This document shows positions 1 through 11,803 of a stretch of DNA of 64,000 nt, in pieces. Both the position numbers and the translations under genes were made by a program. The stretch is from Nigrospora sphaerica (taxonomy: Eukaryota > Ascomycota > Sordariomycetes > Amphisphaeriales > Apiosporaceae): positions 496,001 to 560,000 of the forward strand of contig JAGVVL010000002.1 in assembly GCA_018287875.1 (NCBI GenBank), in the 5' to 3' direction. Under the pieces are notes generated by a model. The model was given only the letters and a program-made list of their open reading frames with translations. It ran no database searches and had not been told where the DNA came from. Position 1 is the stretch's first letter, and each line of letters starts with the position of its first letter.

Positions 1-2447
1 AGAGGCGAATGGTGGCCTGGCCTGCCTCTTGACCGTGGCATGAATGCCTTCTCAGGGACTCGTCGTGTAGTGATGGAAGCACTGCTGCGGTTGCGCTTGA
101 GTTTCCACCCCTTCTTCCCACGCGTATGAACCACCTCGGGGATCTGACCCGCTGGGGACCAGTTTGCAAAATAGAAAACAAAAGTAGTGTTGTCTAGAGG
201 CAAACGCGCACCGGCCCTTGCAGCTGTGGTGCTTGGCTCCTGGATCTTTGGTTCTGCCTGTCATGGGCCTCTATGCACTCGGCTCTCGATGGGCTGGGCT
301 CGCATGACCAGGTCCCGGCCCGTACCTGCTCGCGTGGCCGACCGGACGCTATTCCCCGGGTTTACAGGGTAGACGGTGTGTTCGTCGGAGCACATCAGTA
401 CAAACCATAAGGCGTCTCGGCGGCTCTGGGGGTAGCCGGGATCCGGCCCCGGGCGCTCGACTCCGGTGCCGGGAGGGGGGCCGGGCAAAGGCACGGACGG
501 CCCCGCCTCTCCGACGAGAAGTCGAGAAACGAGGAGGGTCACGGCTGTCAAGGGGACGCGGGCGCCGGGTGGCCGCCCCTCTGGGAGTTGCAGAGGCAAA
601 GCAAAGACCCCCCACGGAAGAAAATGAGAAGCCACGGATCAAAGCCCACGGGCTGGGCCGGAAGCGAGAGCCGAAGCGACGAAGCGCCACCGCGCGTCAC
701 TCCGTAAGCAATGCAGCGGGAGAGAAGCGAAAACCCCACGTGGGGGCGTGACGAGGACGATGGGGGAAAGCCGGAAGGGACTCGCGCGGCTGAGGGGGTC
801 GTAGGCAGGTAATCCCCCCCCCCCCCGGGGGCGCTTCCCCTTCCCTCGTCCCCCGAACGAGTACGGGAAGCATGGGCGATTCTACTGCGTACGGGAAGCG
901 AGGGCAGCGAGATGCCAAGAACGCCCGCGGCCCTGGTTCGGGCCGGGTCAGCCGAAGCCCGCCGAGGCCGAGGCGAGTGGACGACCTGCTTGGCCAGATG
1001 CCTGTCGTTTGGCGCGGTCCCCAGTCCGACCAACCTCCCTCTCACCACCTTTTTTTTCCTCATTCCTGCCTCCTCACCGCTGGAAGCTCCGGGGAAAGCA
1101 CGAATTGACATGTGAAGACGGAGTGGGTTGGGGGCGGTGGGCCGAGAGCCACGGAAAACCCCCCTGGCTCCCTTCCTTTTCCCTACCATCGGCGACGCAG
1201 CCCGAAACGGGGCAACCGGCCGGGTTTTGATCGGCGAGGGGAGGATGGGGCAAGGCCGATTTCGGTGGCCGGCGGGCGCGGCACGTGTCGTCTTCCAGAG
1301 GGAAAGCGGGAAAAACCAAACCGGGCATCGTCAGGCTTTTTTACGAAAAAAAAAAATTAAAAAATAAAAAATAAAAAAAAGACGGTCTTCCCGGAGCTGC
1401 CGTGCCAAGGCGCGTGTGTGCCTGCGCAAGGTGGGTAGGGCAGGGCAGGACATGGGGGAATCATATGTTGTTTCTCTCGTCTCCCCTGCACCGCGTCTGG
1501 TTTATGGTGGTGTCTGACGGCGCGCTCCTTCAGACCCGGGAGGAAGTTGTCGGCGCGCATGCATGATTTCTGCGGGTGGCCGGTCCTGGGGTTACATTGC
1601 GAACCGCTTCCCGGGGGGCAGGGGAACGCTGGTGGTCATTTGCGAATCGGAAAGAAAAAGAAAGAAAGAAAAGCAAGGTGGCTTCGATAGAATGCCCATG
1701 GAACGAAGTGGATTTGGCCGGTTTACGGTTACACTCTGTCCCCTGCTTCGCTCCTCGTGGCCGACGACCCCTGGAACGGTACCGTTGCAGCTCAGCACCC
1801 GCCTTGTGAGATGCATCTCATTCACATCCCCCCCCCCGGTACGAGCTGACGTAGCGGCCGGCTGCTAAGGTACGGGATACGGGACACACCCCTCATCTCC
1901 ACCCTCGTGTATGCCCTGGTTAACGAAACGCAGCTTCCTTTTTTCCTTCCAGATCTTTTATTTTCTTCTTCATACACCCCCGCTCTCTCCAAGTTTTGGC
2001 CAGCCCCGGTCGAATAACCCTGCCTCGTATCTAGCATTTCACGCGTCCGAAAGTGATCAGACACTGCCAGATTCCCGCACGCCCGCCGCTCGAAACGTGA
2101 CGGCAGGCCTCGGTGGGGATGGGGACGAGTAGCAAAATAAGCCACAAGGAAAGAAGAAAGAAACGGCAATTCCATGCACTCAGGTCTAAAGCACTCCTTC
2201 CCCCGTCCGGGGCCATTCCGATCTAGGCGGACCTAGTAGCGTGCGTGTCATTAATCCCCTCGGGCCAACCGGCAAGAAAAACAGCCAAACCCTCCGCGCC
2301 ATCGCCCACCGTTGTCGCTAGCTCCTAAGCGAGGGAGAAATGGGAAACAGAAAACCAACGGCCCGCACCACTCCATTTAAAAATCATCAATACACACCAC
2401 GCTACGAGCCGTTGCGCCGGCGGGCGCGCGCCTGTGTCTGTGTGCCC

Positions 2448-2466
2448 GCTAGCTAGCTAGCTAGCT
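2448..2466. repeat. (AGCT)n microsatellite
   Basis: About four and a half copies of the self-complementary tetranucleotide AGCT in a gene-free spacer. Confidence 0.85.
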
Positions 2467-3189
2467 ATTCTTTTCGTTAGTTCCATCGGCGAGCTAGGGA
2501 GGCGCCGGGGGTGGTGTGACAGGGGCGGAATGGGAAACAGTTACGGTGGATGGAAGTAGGTAGATAAACGAGACTACTAATAACTACGGGAACCTTGCTA
2601 GTTTTTACCGTGTTAGGACAGGCCGTCGGGCTGATCTTTGTAGCGCGTGTGCGTTTATGGGCGTGTGCGACTATCCCATGTGCCTGTGGGATGGCCCGCC
2701 CGTTCCACCGGTATAACTTCTTATTTTCGCCTCCTACTTAGTCATTAGTCCACGAGGTAAAAGTATGTAACTAGCTCAAGTACTTACGTCGTAATAGTGG
2801 TATTGGCCAGAGGTAAGAAGAAGAAGAAGGAAGCAACAACGGTCGAGGGGGGGCAAGCAAAAGAAATCATGACGGAACACGGCCGGGGAGAGGGAAATAA
2901 GAGAAGGTGACCGGTTTTCGGTTTGGCGACCACCACCACCACGACATCAGTCAATCTCGGCCATAGGGAAGGAGAGGGCAGGGTTCCATTTCCGCCTTCT
3001 TTTCCATTCATCCATCCTCTTGCTCCCGCGTTTTCCCCCACCACATGCGAGGTCGCCCGCTCCGTCCCGCCCTCTTTTTCTGATTCCTCTTTTCGGTTCT
3101 CCTTTTCTTCAATCACCCCCAACCTCTCTCCCCCCCTCTTCCCACTTATCTCCGTGTCTCTCCCCGCGGGCCCCGCGCGTGTGTTGCTG

Positions 3190-3335
3190 TCGTCGTCGTC
3201 TGTCCCAATGCATCTGTCTCCCGTCGCTTGTTTTCCTCGTAGCCGCCGTCGTGGCCCGCCGCTGCTGCTGCCGCCGCCGTCGCCGCCGCCGTCGCTCCTG
3301 CCCTCCTCCGCCGCCGCCACCGCCGCCGATTCGTG
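3190..3335. repeat. GCC/GTC triplet-rich low-complexity tract
   Basis: Imperfect CCG, GTC and CTG triplets run through this stretch in the likely leader or promoter of the methyltransferase gene. They create long spurious frames on both strands and are not read as coding. Confidence 0.7.
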
Positions 3336-3507
3336 AACGACCCCGGGACGCGCGCATCCGCCCCCCCGGGTCGCCCCCCTCCCCGCGCAAATTCGCCATC
3401 CACCCTTTCAAGTAATTACCTAAACGTTACATTTCCCACCTTGACCTGCTAGTACCCGCCCACCACCAGCAGCAGCGGCAACCCTTCCACCCACACCCAC
3501 CCCCCCC

Positions 3508-5138
3508 ATGGCAGACGAACCCCCTCCTCCCCGCACGACGCCGACACCGACGCCGATGCCGCTGCCCTCGGGCCCCCGCAGCTCCGCCGCTGATGGCGAA
3601 CCCGGGTCGGCCGTGGGGTCGCCGCAGGACCCCACGACGCCCCCGGCCGCCTTTCACCCCTTGGCAGACCACCAGCAGACCGTCGAGTCGCTCAGCGACT
3701 TCGAGGTCGACTCGGGCCACTCCTCCGACGGCGACTCGGCCCTGGGCTCCGAAGTGTCCTCGTACGTCTCGCTTCCTCCGTTTCTTCTCCTACCTTCTTC
3801 CTAGCTCTTTCAACCGCCCCGCGGTGTGGGCGAATTGAAGAAAACACATGTTGCCGTTTCCAAGTTCCGAAAACAGCAAGGTTGACACTATGGCCCGCCC
3901 CCGCCGTTGCCCGCACTAGACTATCGACCGCCTTCACGGCGTCCAACTACGAGTTCCGCTTCGAAAACGGGAGACGCTACCAGAGCGCCAACGACAAGTA
4001 CCTCCTGCCCAATGACGCCGTACGTCTTCTTTCCCGTCCATCCAAATATCCCCAAGCCCTGCCGCGGCAGCGGCTTGTCCCGGGGCCTGAAACTGACGAC
4101 CACTTGCCCTCAGCAAGAGATGAACCGTCTCGAGCTCCAGCACATGATCTGGATGGAGCTGCTGGGCAACCGCTTGTATCTGGCGCCGCTGCAGAAAATC
4201 CACATGACCCACGCCCTCGACGTGGGCTGTGGTACAGGCAGTAAGACCGAGCCTCCCCCCTCCCCGCCACCCAGGCGGCATTGAGTTGACGCCGCTTCCC
4301 CCAGACTGGACCATGGAGTTCGCGGCGCAGCACCCGCACGTACAGGTCATTGGGACGGACCTGTCGCCGATCCAGCCCGAGTACGTGCCCGTCAACTGCA
4401 CCTTCTATCTCGACGACGCGACGCGGGCCTGGGCGTTCTACCAGCGCTTCGACTACGTGCACGGGCGGATGCTGACGTTTGGCATCTGCGACTGGGACGG
4501 CTTCGTTGACCAGGCCTACGCGCACCTGCAGCCGGGCGGCTTCCTCGAGCTGCAGGAGTGGCGCGTGCCCTTCGTGACGCCCGACGGCTCGCTGCGGCCC
4601 CAGCACGCCCTCGCCCGCTGGACCGCCGCCCTCATCGCCGCCTGTACCCGCCTCGGGCTCGACATCCGCGCTAGCGCCGACCACGCCGACCGCATGCGCC
4701 GCCGCGGCTTCGCTGGCGTTGTCGAGCGCCGTCTCGGCGTCCCCATCGGGCCCTGGGCCAAGGGCGAGCGCCAGAAGCGCCTCGGCTGGATGGGCCGCCG
4801 CGACTTGCTCGAGGCCCTCGACGCCATCTCCAAGCGCCTCTTCCCTCGCGCCGGCATCATGACCGACTTTGCCGAGATCGACGCCTTCTTGCGCGACGTG
4901 CGCGAAGACATGTTCGATTCCACCGTACGTCCCGCGCGCCGCCTCTTGCTTCTCTCCTATTGGCTCTTGGGTTACTGACATATGATGCTCCCGCCAGATC
5001 CATGCCATTGTGCCCCTGTACGTTAAGCTAGCTTGAGTCTTTCTGCCTGCCTGGTGCTGGTCGTGGCCGAAACTTGTCCACATGCTAACCGTGCGCAACA
5101 GGGACGTCGTGGTAGGACAGCGACCTTTTGACAGCTGA
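3508..5138 (+). CDS. LaeA-like SAM-dependent methyltransferase (TAM-type)
   Basis: Six exons: 3508-3761, 3920-4019, 4114-4240, 4305-4924, 4998-5017 and 5102-5138, giving 385 residues. All introns are GT-AG and every phase closes. The N-terminal ~80 residues are Pro/Ser/Asp-rich and probably disordered. The catalytic part opens with YEFRFENGRRY and KYLLPND, a typical entry of fungal TAM/LaeA-family enzymes. SAM motif I is ALDVGCGTGNW (residues 152-162), followed by GTDLSPIQPEYVP, which should bind the SAM ribose, and by FDYVHGRML. These class I enzymes are fungal relatives of LaeA, the velvet-complex regulator of secondary metabolism; most paralogues have no known substrate. There is no biosynthetic cluster alongside, so a cluster-specific role is unsupported. 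Exon 5 is only 20 nt. The gene converges on COX11. Confidence 0.88.
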
Positions 5139-5490
5139 AAGGCAACCTGGTCACCCTATCGTAAAGCCACCGTATAGACACCCATAGCGCCGCAAGGCTC
5201 GACAGTGATAAGGGGCGGCCAAACAGGCCGAGAGCATGTGACGCCCTTGTACGATATTCGAGTGGGATTGAGAAGTTGTGTTTCCGCCGAGGGAAGTAGA
5301 GCAACCCGGCGCCGGGCAGGCCCGTTTCCCCCGGCGTGTAGAACGGTCGGTGCGGGGGTAACGGCACCGCACAAGTGCCTCCCCAGGGGGCATTAGGGGC
5401 CGCCTAGATCTAGTCACGCCATGCGCGCGACGGTATTGTACAATTTATATGTTCCCACCAGCAATCACAGACCCGCGTCTCCAAATAAGG
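5139..5490. other. Convergent 3' spacer between methyltransferase and COX11
   Basis: About 350 bp between two converging stop codons. No frame, RNA gene or clear terminator is seen; it probably holds both 3' UTRs. Confidence 0.5.
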
Positions 5491-6712
5491 TTATGAGGAC
5501 GGCGCAATGTTCTTAAAGTTACCGTTGTCGTCATACTTGGCCTCTGCATAGCACGTCCGCAGTTAGCAGCCGCACACGGCCGAGTGGGACGGGAAGTTGG
5601 GAGGTTGGGGACGAAGGCAAACGTACTGAAGAAAGTATAACTCAGGGTGACGGTTTCAACGCCGCGCATGTTGAGGTCGTTGAGCATGTCGGGGTCGAGG
5701 TAGAAGAAGACGGGCATGTCGACGGTCTCACCGGCATTGAGGCGCTGCTCCTCGAAGCAGAAGCACTGGATCTTGGAGAAGTAGGGGGCGGTCTGGGCGG
5801 GGGTGACGCTGTAGGTGGCGACGCCGATGATGTCCTTGTCGCTCGTGTTGGTGGCCGTGTAGAAGGCGAGAGCGGTCTCGCCGGGGAGAACGCGAACTTC
5901 GCGCTGCTGGGGCACGAACTTCCAGGGCAGTATGTCCGACACGGAGGCGTTGAAGGTGACACGGATCCGCTTGGCGTCCGTCACGGGCCGCAGCCGCGTC
6001 GCCGGGTCGAAGTCCGGGTCGTCGGTCCCGCCGTGGCCCGGCGCCCGCACCGGCTGCCCGCCCCAGCCCGTGGTTTGGCAGATCTGTGAATGGAAAGAGG
6101 GGTTTGGTCAGGTTTCCGAGGGTGAGAACGGGGTGTGGAGGTGGGTCGGAAGACGTTACCATCTTGTACATGGGTACGCTGCCGTACGAAAAGGCTACCG
6201 TGCCCAGTATGATGCTGAGCGTGTAGTACCTGTTGGCGCAAGCCCCGGCCTCGTCAGCAGTGTGTAAGGTTCCCAATCCACGAATCCCCCGTTTGCGTTG
6301 CGTCATTCCGACGAGGCCATGTGTGTCGCCGCTGTCTTTTGTTTCTTTCCACCCTCTCCCGGTTTTGCCATGGCACTCCCCTTTCTTCCCCCCAAGCTTG
6401 AGGATGCTCGAAGGGAGCCCCGAGGGTGGGGGGGACAACCGAGGGACAGGAAACCTACAAAGACGTTCGGTTCTTGTACCGGTAGTGCTCGCGCAGCCGG
6501 TCCATCGACGGCGCCGTCTGCTTCTCGCCCTCGACGGCGGCCCGCCGCGTCGCCATCCCCGACGCGTGCCTCCGGGCCGGCAACGACGACGATGACGACG
6601 ATACCGCTTGTTGGCGCGCCAGCGCGCGCCGGCATGACGAGCAGGCCCAAGAGGTGGCGAGGCCGGCGAAGCGGCGCGGCGGCGCGGCGAGGCGCGGGAA
6701 GAGCGCGTTCAT
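5491..6712 (-). CDS. COX11: Cytochrome c oxidase assembly protein COX11 (CtaG), mitochondrial
   Basis: Four exons on the minus strand, 6712-6459, 6229-6160, 6083-5627 and 5543-5491, give 277 residues. The N-terminus is rich in Arg, Ala and Ser and looks like a mitochondrial presequence. One membrane segment follows (about residues 86-103, YYTLSIILGTVAFSYGSVPM). The conserved PMYKMICQTTGWGG comes next, then the intermembrane-space domain with the copper-binding pair C215-F-C217 (KIQCFCFEEQ) and PVFFYLDPDM. Cox11 delivers copper to the CuB site of Cox1 during complex IV assembly. The last exon is short and encodes KAKYDDNG and the tail; its acceptor is preceded by a good CTAAC branch site. The first intron is 229 bp, longer than the others. 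Length and motifs fit the family well. Confidence 0.96.
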
Positions 6713-7932
6713 GGTTTCGGTCGGCCTTCCCTTTTTTTTTTCCGCTCCTCTTCCAATTTGCCTCGGGGCGGCAAAAAGTTACGATTCGTTTCTCTCTCGT
6801 CGGGGGAAAAGAGCGGCGGGCTTTCGCGGAACGACGGGAAACCCTTGGCGGCGAACGGGGCGCGGGTGCAATGGTGAAAAAGGTTCGGCAAAGCGGGTGG
6901 AATGATGTGGCATAGATGGGGATTGTGGGAAAGCTCACAGCTCTCTCTCTTCGTCTCTCTTTCGGGAAGCTGCCCCTCTGTTCCCGCTCCAAGCAATCCA
7001 TTGGGCAAGCGCCGGCGGGGATTGGATAGCGTCTACCCGGGCGGGGCGGATTCTTTAGATCGGATGGAAGTCTGGCACTCAGGGTCCCTCGCCCCATGGC
7101 ACCCGTGGGTACAACGTAAAGTACCTACTTCCTTTGCTTGTTCCATACTGCTGGGAGGCTTCCTAAATAAGTGCATGTACATGATGTAAGTACTTGGCCG
7201 GCGACTCAATAAACACTCCTTTCCCATCGTCTATTTCGACTTGTTCGCCTCACTGGCGGATGGACGACACCCCAGCACCGTTCGGGTACGAGCTGTCTGC
7301 AAGTGTATGGGTGTGTGTAAAGTATGCTGGTCGGACGTGCGGTTCGAGGATTCTGCTTAAGCGGCCTGCAGTGAAACACACCACGACGGGATACTGATGC
7401 GGTACGCGCACACCTTTCCTGCGCACCCACACACATTGGGACGGAACGGTATGCAGACCGCCGGAATGATGTGTATCTTGCGTGAGTCAGAGCAGAGGCC
7501 TAAAGGGCCAGTTCGCTTGCGATTAGACACACACTACACCCTGAGCTTCCCGTGGACACCAAACTAGAGCAATGGGGGGAAGTTGTTTGGGACGGTCGGG
7601 TGTCCAAATGGCACCAGAAACATTTTTTCCTCTGTTTGTATGTCGTCATCGAGAACATAGCAGGGTAAAAAAACAGCTAATGGTTACCCCCCATATCGTC
7701 TAATGCCAAGAGGTATCTCGCTATCCTACACCCAGCAGATTGCTCTAAAACCAAAACAAATCCTCAGCCGGCCACCCAGGTAATCGTATAGGAAGAAGGA
7801 GGAAGGAACCCTACCGCCTTCACCCGCTCAATATCGCGGACCTGGGTGGGCAGGGGCGGAATACATCTATATCCAAAGCTCGCCTTCTCCTGCCTCCCAG
7901 TTGAGGCAGAAAACGGTAGATGCCTTGTTGAT
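6713..7932. other. Upstream region of COX11 and 3' region of the FAD oxidoreductase
   Basis: This 1.2-kb spacer lies between two minus-strand genes. It must hold the COX11 promoter and the 3' UTR of the downstream oxidoreductase gene. No supported frame or RNA gene is visible. Confidence 0.5.
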
Positions 7933-10029
7933 TCAGTGGTTCTTGTGGTACCCGTTCACAAGGCGCTGCTTCACTTTTTTCGGCGGCGGCGTCGCGGCGC
8001 CGATAAAGATGCGCTCAAACACGCGAACGACGAAAACCTGGATAACGAGGAGGAGCAGGCGCAGCAGGTAGTCAAACAGGCCGAGGCGGGGCTGGCGGCC
8101 GCGGCTGTAGGTCGAGTCGACAAATTCGAAAGGCAGTTTGGCGCCGAGGTGCTCCGTCGCCACGTGCAACCCACTGCTGAACCCGTCCTCGTGGAAGCCG
8201 TATTTGGTCCAGGCCCCGGCGTAGCTGATGCCGCGTGTGTTCTGGATCAGCGGCAGCGCCTGCTGCGCCCGCACCGCCGCCGGCGTGTACAGCGGATGCG
8301 AGTACGCGTACCGCCCCTGCACCGTGTCCGCCCTGGGCTCCTGCAGGGGGTTCAACGTCACCAGTACGTCGCCGAACGGTTCCCGGGGTATGTGCTGCAG
8401 GATGTTCATGTTGTACGTCAACGACACCTTGTCCACGTCCCGGCCCGTCCACGGGTCCGAAAGCGTCAGGTAGTTCCACGATGTCCAGGCCTCCTTCTTT
8501 TTGGGCATATGGTTGAGGTCTGAGTGAAGCACCACCGTGTTCTCCGACGTCTTGAAGGCCGACATGATGGCCCGCTCATCCGCCGTGGCCGACGGCCCGA
8601 TGATCTGGTAGGCCTGGTCGCCGTGCGTCGCCAGGATGACGTGGTCGAACTTGTCGGTTTTGCCGTTCTCGAGGTGCAGCAGTACGCGGCCGTCCCTGTC
8701 GTTGGTGACGTGCTTGACGGCCGTCTTGAGGAACAGGTGGTTCGGCGGGAAGCCCCTCATCACCGCGTCGATGTACGACTTGGCGCCGCCTTCCAGCGTC
8801 AGCCAGTCGGGCCGTGTAGCCACGGTGCTGAGTAAATGGTGGTTCCACCTGCCCGGGTCAGTACACGAAGCGCCCGTCTCCACTGTGCTCACTCACATGA
8901 AGCGGATCAAGGTTACGGCCGGGAACTCCAGGCTGCATTTGTCGGGGCTCGTGCTCCAGACCGCAGCCGTCATGGGTATCAAGTAGTCGTTTTTAAAGGC
9001 TTCCGAGTAGCCCTCCCGTTCCAGGTACTCCCCGATGGTCATGGCATCGTCCACGGGCTGCCCGTCTATTACGGTGGCCGGGGCTTCCTCATCTTGGCGT
9101 ATCAAGTCGAGAGCAAATTGGTTGAAACGAACAATGTCGAAAATCATGCGCCAGAACTTGGGCGAGAGGAAATTCCGTTTCTGGCAGAAGAGGGAGCCCA
9201 AGCCGGTGCCGGCCCATTCGAACCTTCCGCGGTTCCGGGACACGCTAAAGGTCATGGCCGTGGGCACGACATTTACGTTGACTTTTTTCAAAAAATTCAT
9301 AAAGTTGGCTGTGCAAGCCGGTCAGTGGTGAATGTATACGACGGCGTAGGCGGGCATGGCGGGGGACACGCACGGTAGGTAGCCGAGTTGAGCACGATGA
9401 AGCCCGTGTCGACGAGGCAGCGAAACTTGCCCTTCTTCCACTCGACCGTATTGGTGTGGCCGCCCAGGCGGTCGCCGGCCTCGTACAGGTAAACATCGTG
9501 ATGGGTGCGGTTCAGGGCCCAGAGCGCGGCAATGCCAGCGCTGCCGCTGCCCACGATGGCGACCTTCTTCCTAGGAATGAGGTTAACAGATGATGATGTC
9601 ATGAGAACGGTTGTCGGGTTTGCGGCGGGGGACAGAGGCGGCAGCGCATGGGACGGGCAGCACGCAAGCGGCGCATTATATAGTATGGGTACTGGCACAG
9701 AGGCAGAGATACGAGACGCCGAGACGAAGGTTCATGGGGGTGTGGTTCGCAAATTCGGGTGGTCGGACAGCTCACAGAGCGGTGGAGCGCAAAACATGTG
9801 TTGCGTTGCAGCTTGTTCCCGGGGTGGCTTGAAAATGCAGACGTAGCGCGTCTTGGGACGAAGCCGGCCCTTGGGAGGGAGGGGAGGGGCGGCCAAGGGC
9901 AGGCAAGGCAGGACAGGCGACAGGGAAGGGCGTCGGCAAAGCATGTGGCAGCGCTGGATGGATAGACGGGATGGGACGATGGGGCACGACGGCCCTGGCG
10001 ACTTACAAACGAGTATTCGGCTCGGACAT
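7933..10029 (-). CDS. FAD-dependent oxidoreductase (amine-oxidase fold, COG2907-like)
   Basis: Four exons on the minus strand, 10029-10007, 9570-9374, 9308-8897 and 8848-7933, give 515 residues. The start codon in exon 1 sits in a strong context (GCCGCCATGTCC); an upstream in-frame ATG at 10209 would add 60 Pro/Asp-rich residues. The dinucleotide-binding motif is VAIVGSGSAGIAALW (G15, G17, G20), followed by YLYEAGDRLGGHTNTVEW, the flavin-binding GG motif of the amine-oxidase superfamily. Conserved blocks include GFIVLN, SYIDAV and the C-terminal SYAGAWTKYGFHEDGF, which should close over FAD. A hydrophobic stretch near residues 470-485 may anchor the protein to a membrane. In bacteria COG2907 proteins often sit beside cyclopropane-fatty-acid synthase and DUF1365 genes; neither is nearby here, so the substrate is unknown. 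Intron 1 is 436 bp. Confidence 0.87.
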
Positions 10030-11803
10030 GGCGGCGGCGGTGGCTGCGGCTGTTGGTTGTGCGTCGGCAGGGTCGCGAGCGATGTTGTCGTCGTCTGGTT
10101 GGTCTTGACTCGTTTCGTCGGGGCCGTCGGGGGGGATCGCGCGAGGAATGGGCCGAACAGGAGGAGGCGATTCGCGGGTGTGGATGCGACTGCGGATGTG
10201 AATGCTCATGGAGGAAATACTCTTTGGCGTGGAACGAGCCGGGCCTGGCCTTACTGGAGCTCAGCCCGCAGCCGATGTTTGAGACCATGGCCATCAATGG
10301 GCGCCGGCTGACCGAGCTCGGACTTTCACTCGACTACTGCCAGGTACCGTACTACCCGTAATTAGCAGACGAGAGCAAGGAAGTCAGCAGATTCATTCCA
10401 CTTGCGAGCTATTAACTATCGTTGCTCATTTCCCACATACATATAACACCGACTCCCTCCTCGTCCTCCTTCCCTCCAAAACCGCTAAGAACAGAGCGCA
10501 GTTATCGAAGGCATCGTGAGCGACGTCAAGCGGGCCTCATCTTCACATGCTTTTTTCCCACTCCCCATGCTAGCTGCGCATTACGACCCAAACTGTCCTG
10601 CCTCGGAATGGTGGCAGTCGGGACCCAGACTCGGTGGAAATATGGAGTACTGCAGAGCCACCCAGGAAGTCGTGCATGAGGGTCAACGGGCGCTGACAGC
10701 CAAACAATCTTTATCCATTCGCCGGCTTGCAGTGGAACAGAAGCAGCCTTGCCGCCGGGGAGCAGCGGCAAATGCACACGGACGTCTTCACGCCTGTGCA
10801 TCACCGCCGCTCCTTCTACCGGCCAGGGGAGCTGGCGAGATAAGGAGGCGCAAATGGCGGCGCGTACCTACATCCTTGTGGGTACGCACTCTCCGTACAT
10901 GTATCCGGGCAGGTAGATAGGGACGTACGGGGGCCTGTTCTCCATCTCCATCTTTCACTCGCACACCGATAGCTCGGAAGGACGTGGAAAATTCTTTCTC
11001 GCCTGTCACATTCTCCATGTCCCATCCCCCCATGGGTCAAGGGGGGGCCAGAGACACGAGAAACGCACATACATGTACGACACACGCAAGTCAAATGTTG
11101 AAGCTCAACGGGACCGAATACTCAGAGGCGGCCGAAACCGTCTAATATCCAATTCTTTAAAGCACCATTTTCGTCTGCCCGAGTAATACAACTCCATGTC
11201 CGTTGGAAGAAAGACATGGAGCCTAAGTTCTGCGTCATCGGGGGTTCAACTTTCTATAAAGAGGAAAAGAGGAAAAGTAAGAAAAGCCGGCCGGGCCTTG
11301 GGAAGTTTTTCAATAAACCGTTGACCCGCTTCCACTTGGTGAACAGGTGGCAGCCACTGGCAAAAGAATCAGGTAGGCTACGAAGTACTTATGTACTCGC
11401 ATTATGTAACCCGTCCGTTCTAGACCCAACCGGGACAGATGGCGCTACGCGGTTTCGGGTATGGCGGAGGAACGGCTTCGCTCCACCCGCAATGTCCGCC
11501 TTGGAAAGAGAGGGAGAACGAAAGAGGTTGCCTGTCGCAATCGGCTAGGCTACATCATTCATTCCGCGACAGCTCATCCACCGACACCAAAATCACGACG
11601 ACCACGACCGATCATCACGAGGAGGCCGTCCCCGTATTGACCCATCCGCGCCCACACCAGGCCTGCCCTTTCCATCCACGCACCCCAGCCTTTCTCTTCG
11701 CCGTCACCGAACAAGCAACGCCCTTGCCAGCCAGCGGTCGCCCGCCCGGGAACTTTCCTGACCCCGGACTCTCCCCTCATCGCCCACATTCAATCCACCC
11801 ACC
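10030..11803. promoter_or_regulatory. Divergent intergenic region between the FAD oxidoreductase and VTI1
   Basis: The two flanking genes point away from this 1.77-kb spacer, so it contains both promoters. A TATA-like TATAAAGAGG occurs near 11257, about 550 bp upstream of the VTI1 start, which is too far to be read with confidence as its core promoter. No additional gene is supported. Confidence 0.45.

Larger units (their letters stand above)
1..3507. other. Gene-free spacer and upstream region of the methyltransferase gene
   Basis: No open frame here looks like a real protein: candidate frames are short, Pro/Arg/Ser-rich and give no domain. The stretch holds an A-rich tract (about 1346-1379), an AGCT tetranucleotide run (2448-2466) and GCC/GTC triplet runs (about 3190-3335). 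The last few hundred bases are pyrimidine-rich and probably contain the promoter and leader of the methyltransferase gene starting at 3508. Confidence 0.5.

Noticed and set aside
548..1189. 213-codon minus-strand frame near the left edge
   Set aside because: Low-complexity Ser/Arg/Pro translation overlapping several other frames of equal quality.
3977..5098. 373-codon minus-strand frame
   Set aside because: Antisense of the methyltransferase, produced by GC-biased third positions.
3508..10029. Secondary-metabolite cluster around the LaeA-like gene
   Set aside because: Neighbours are COX11, a COG2907-like oxidoreductase and VTI1; no synthase, P450 or transporter is present.
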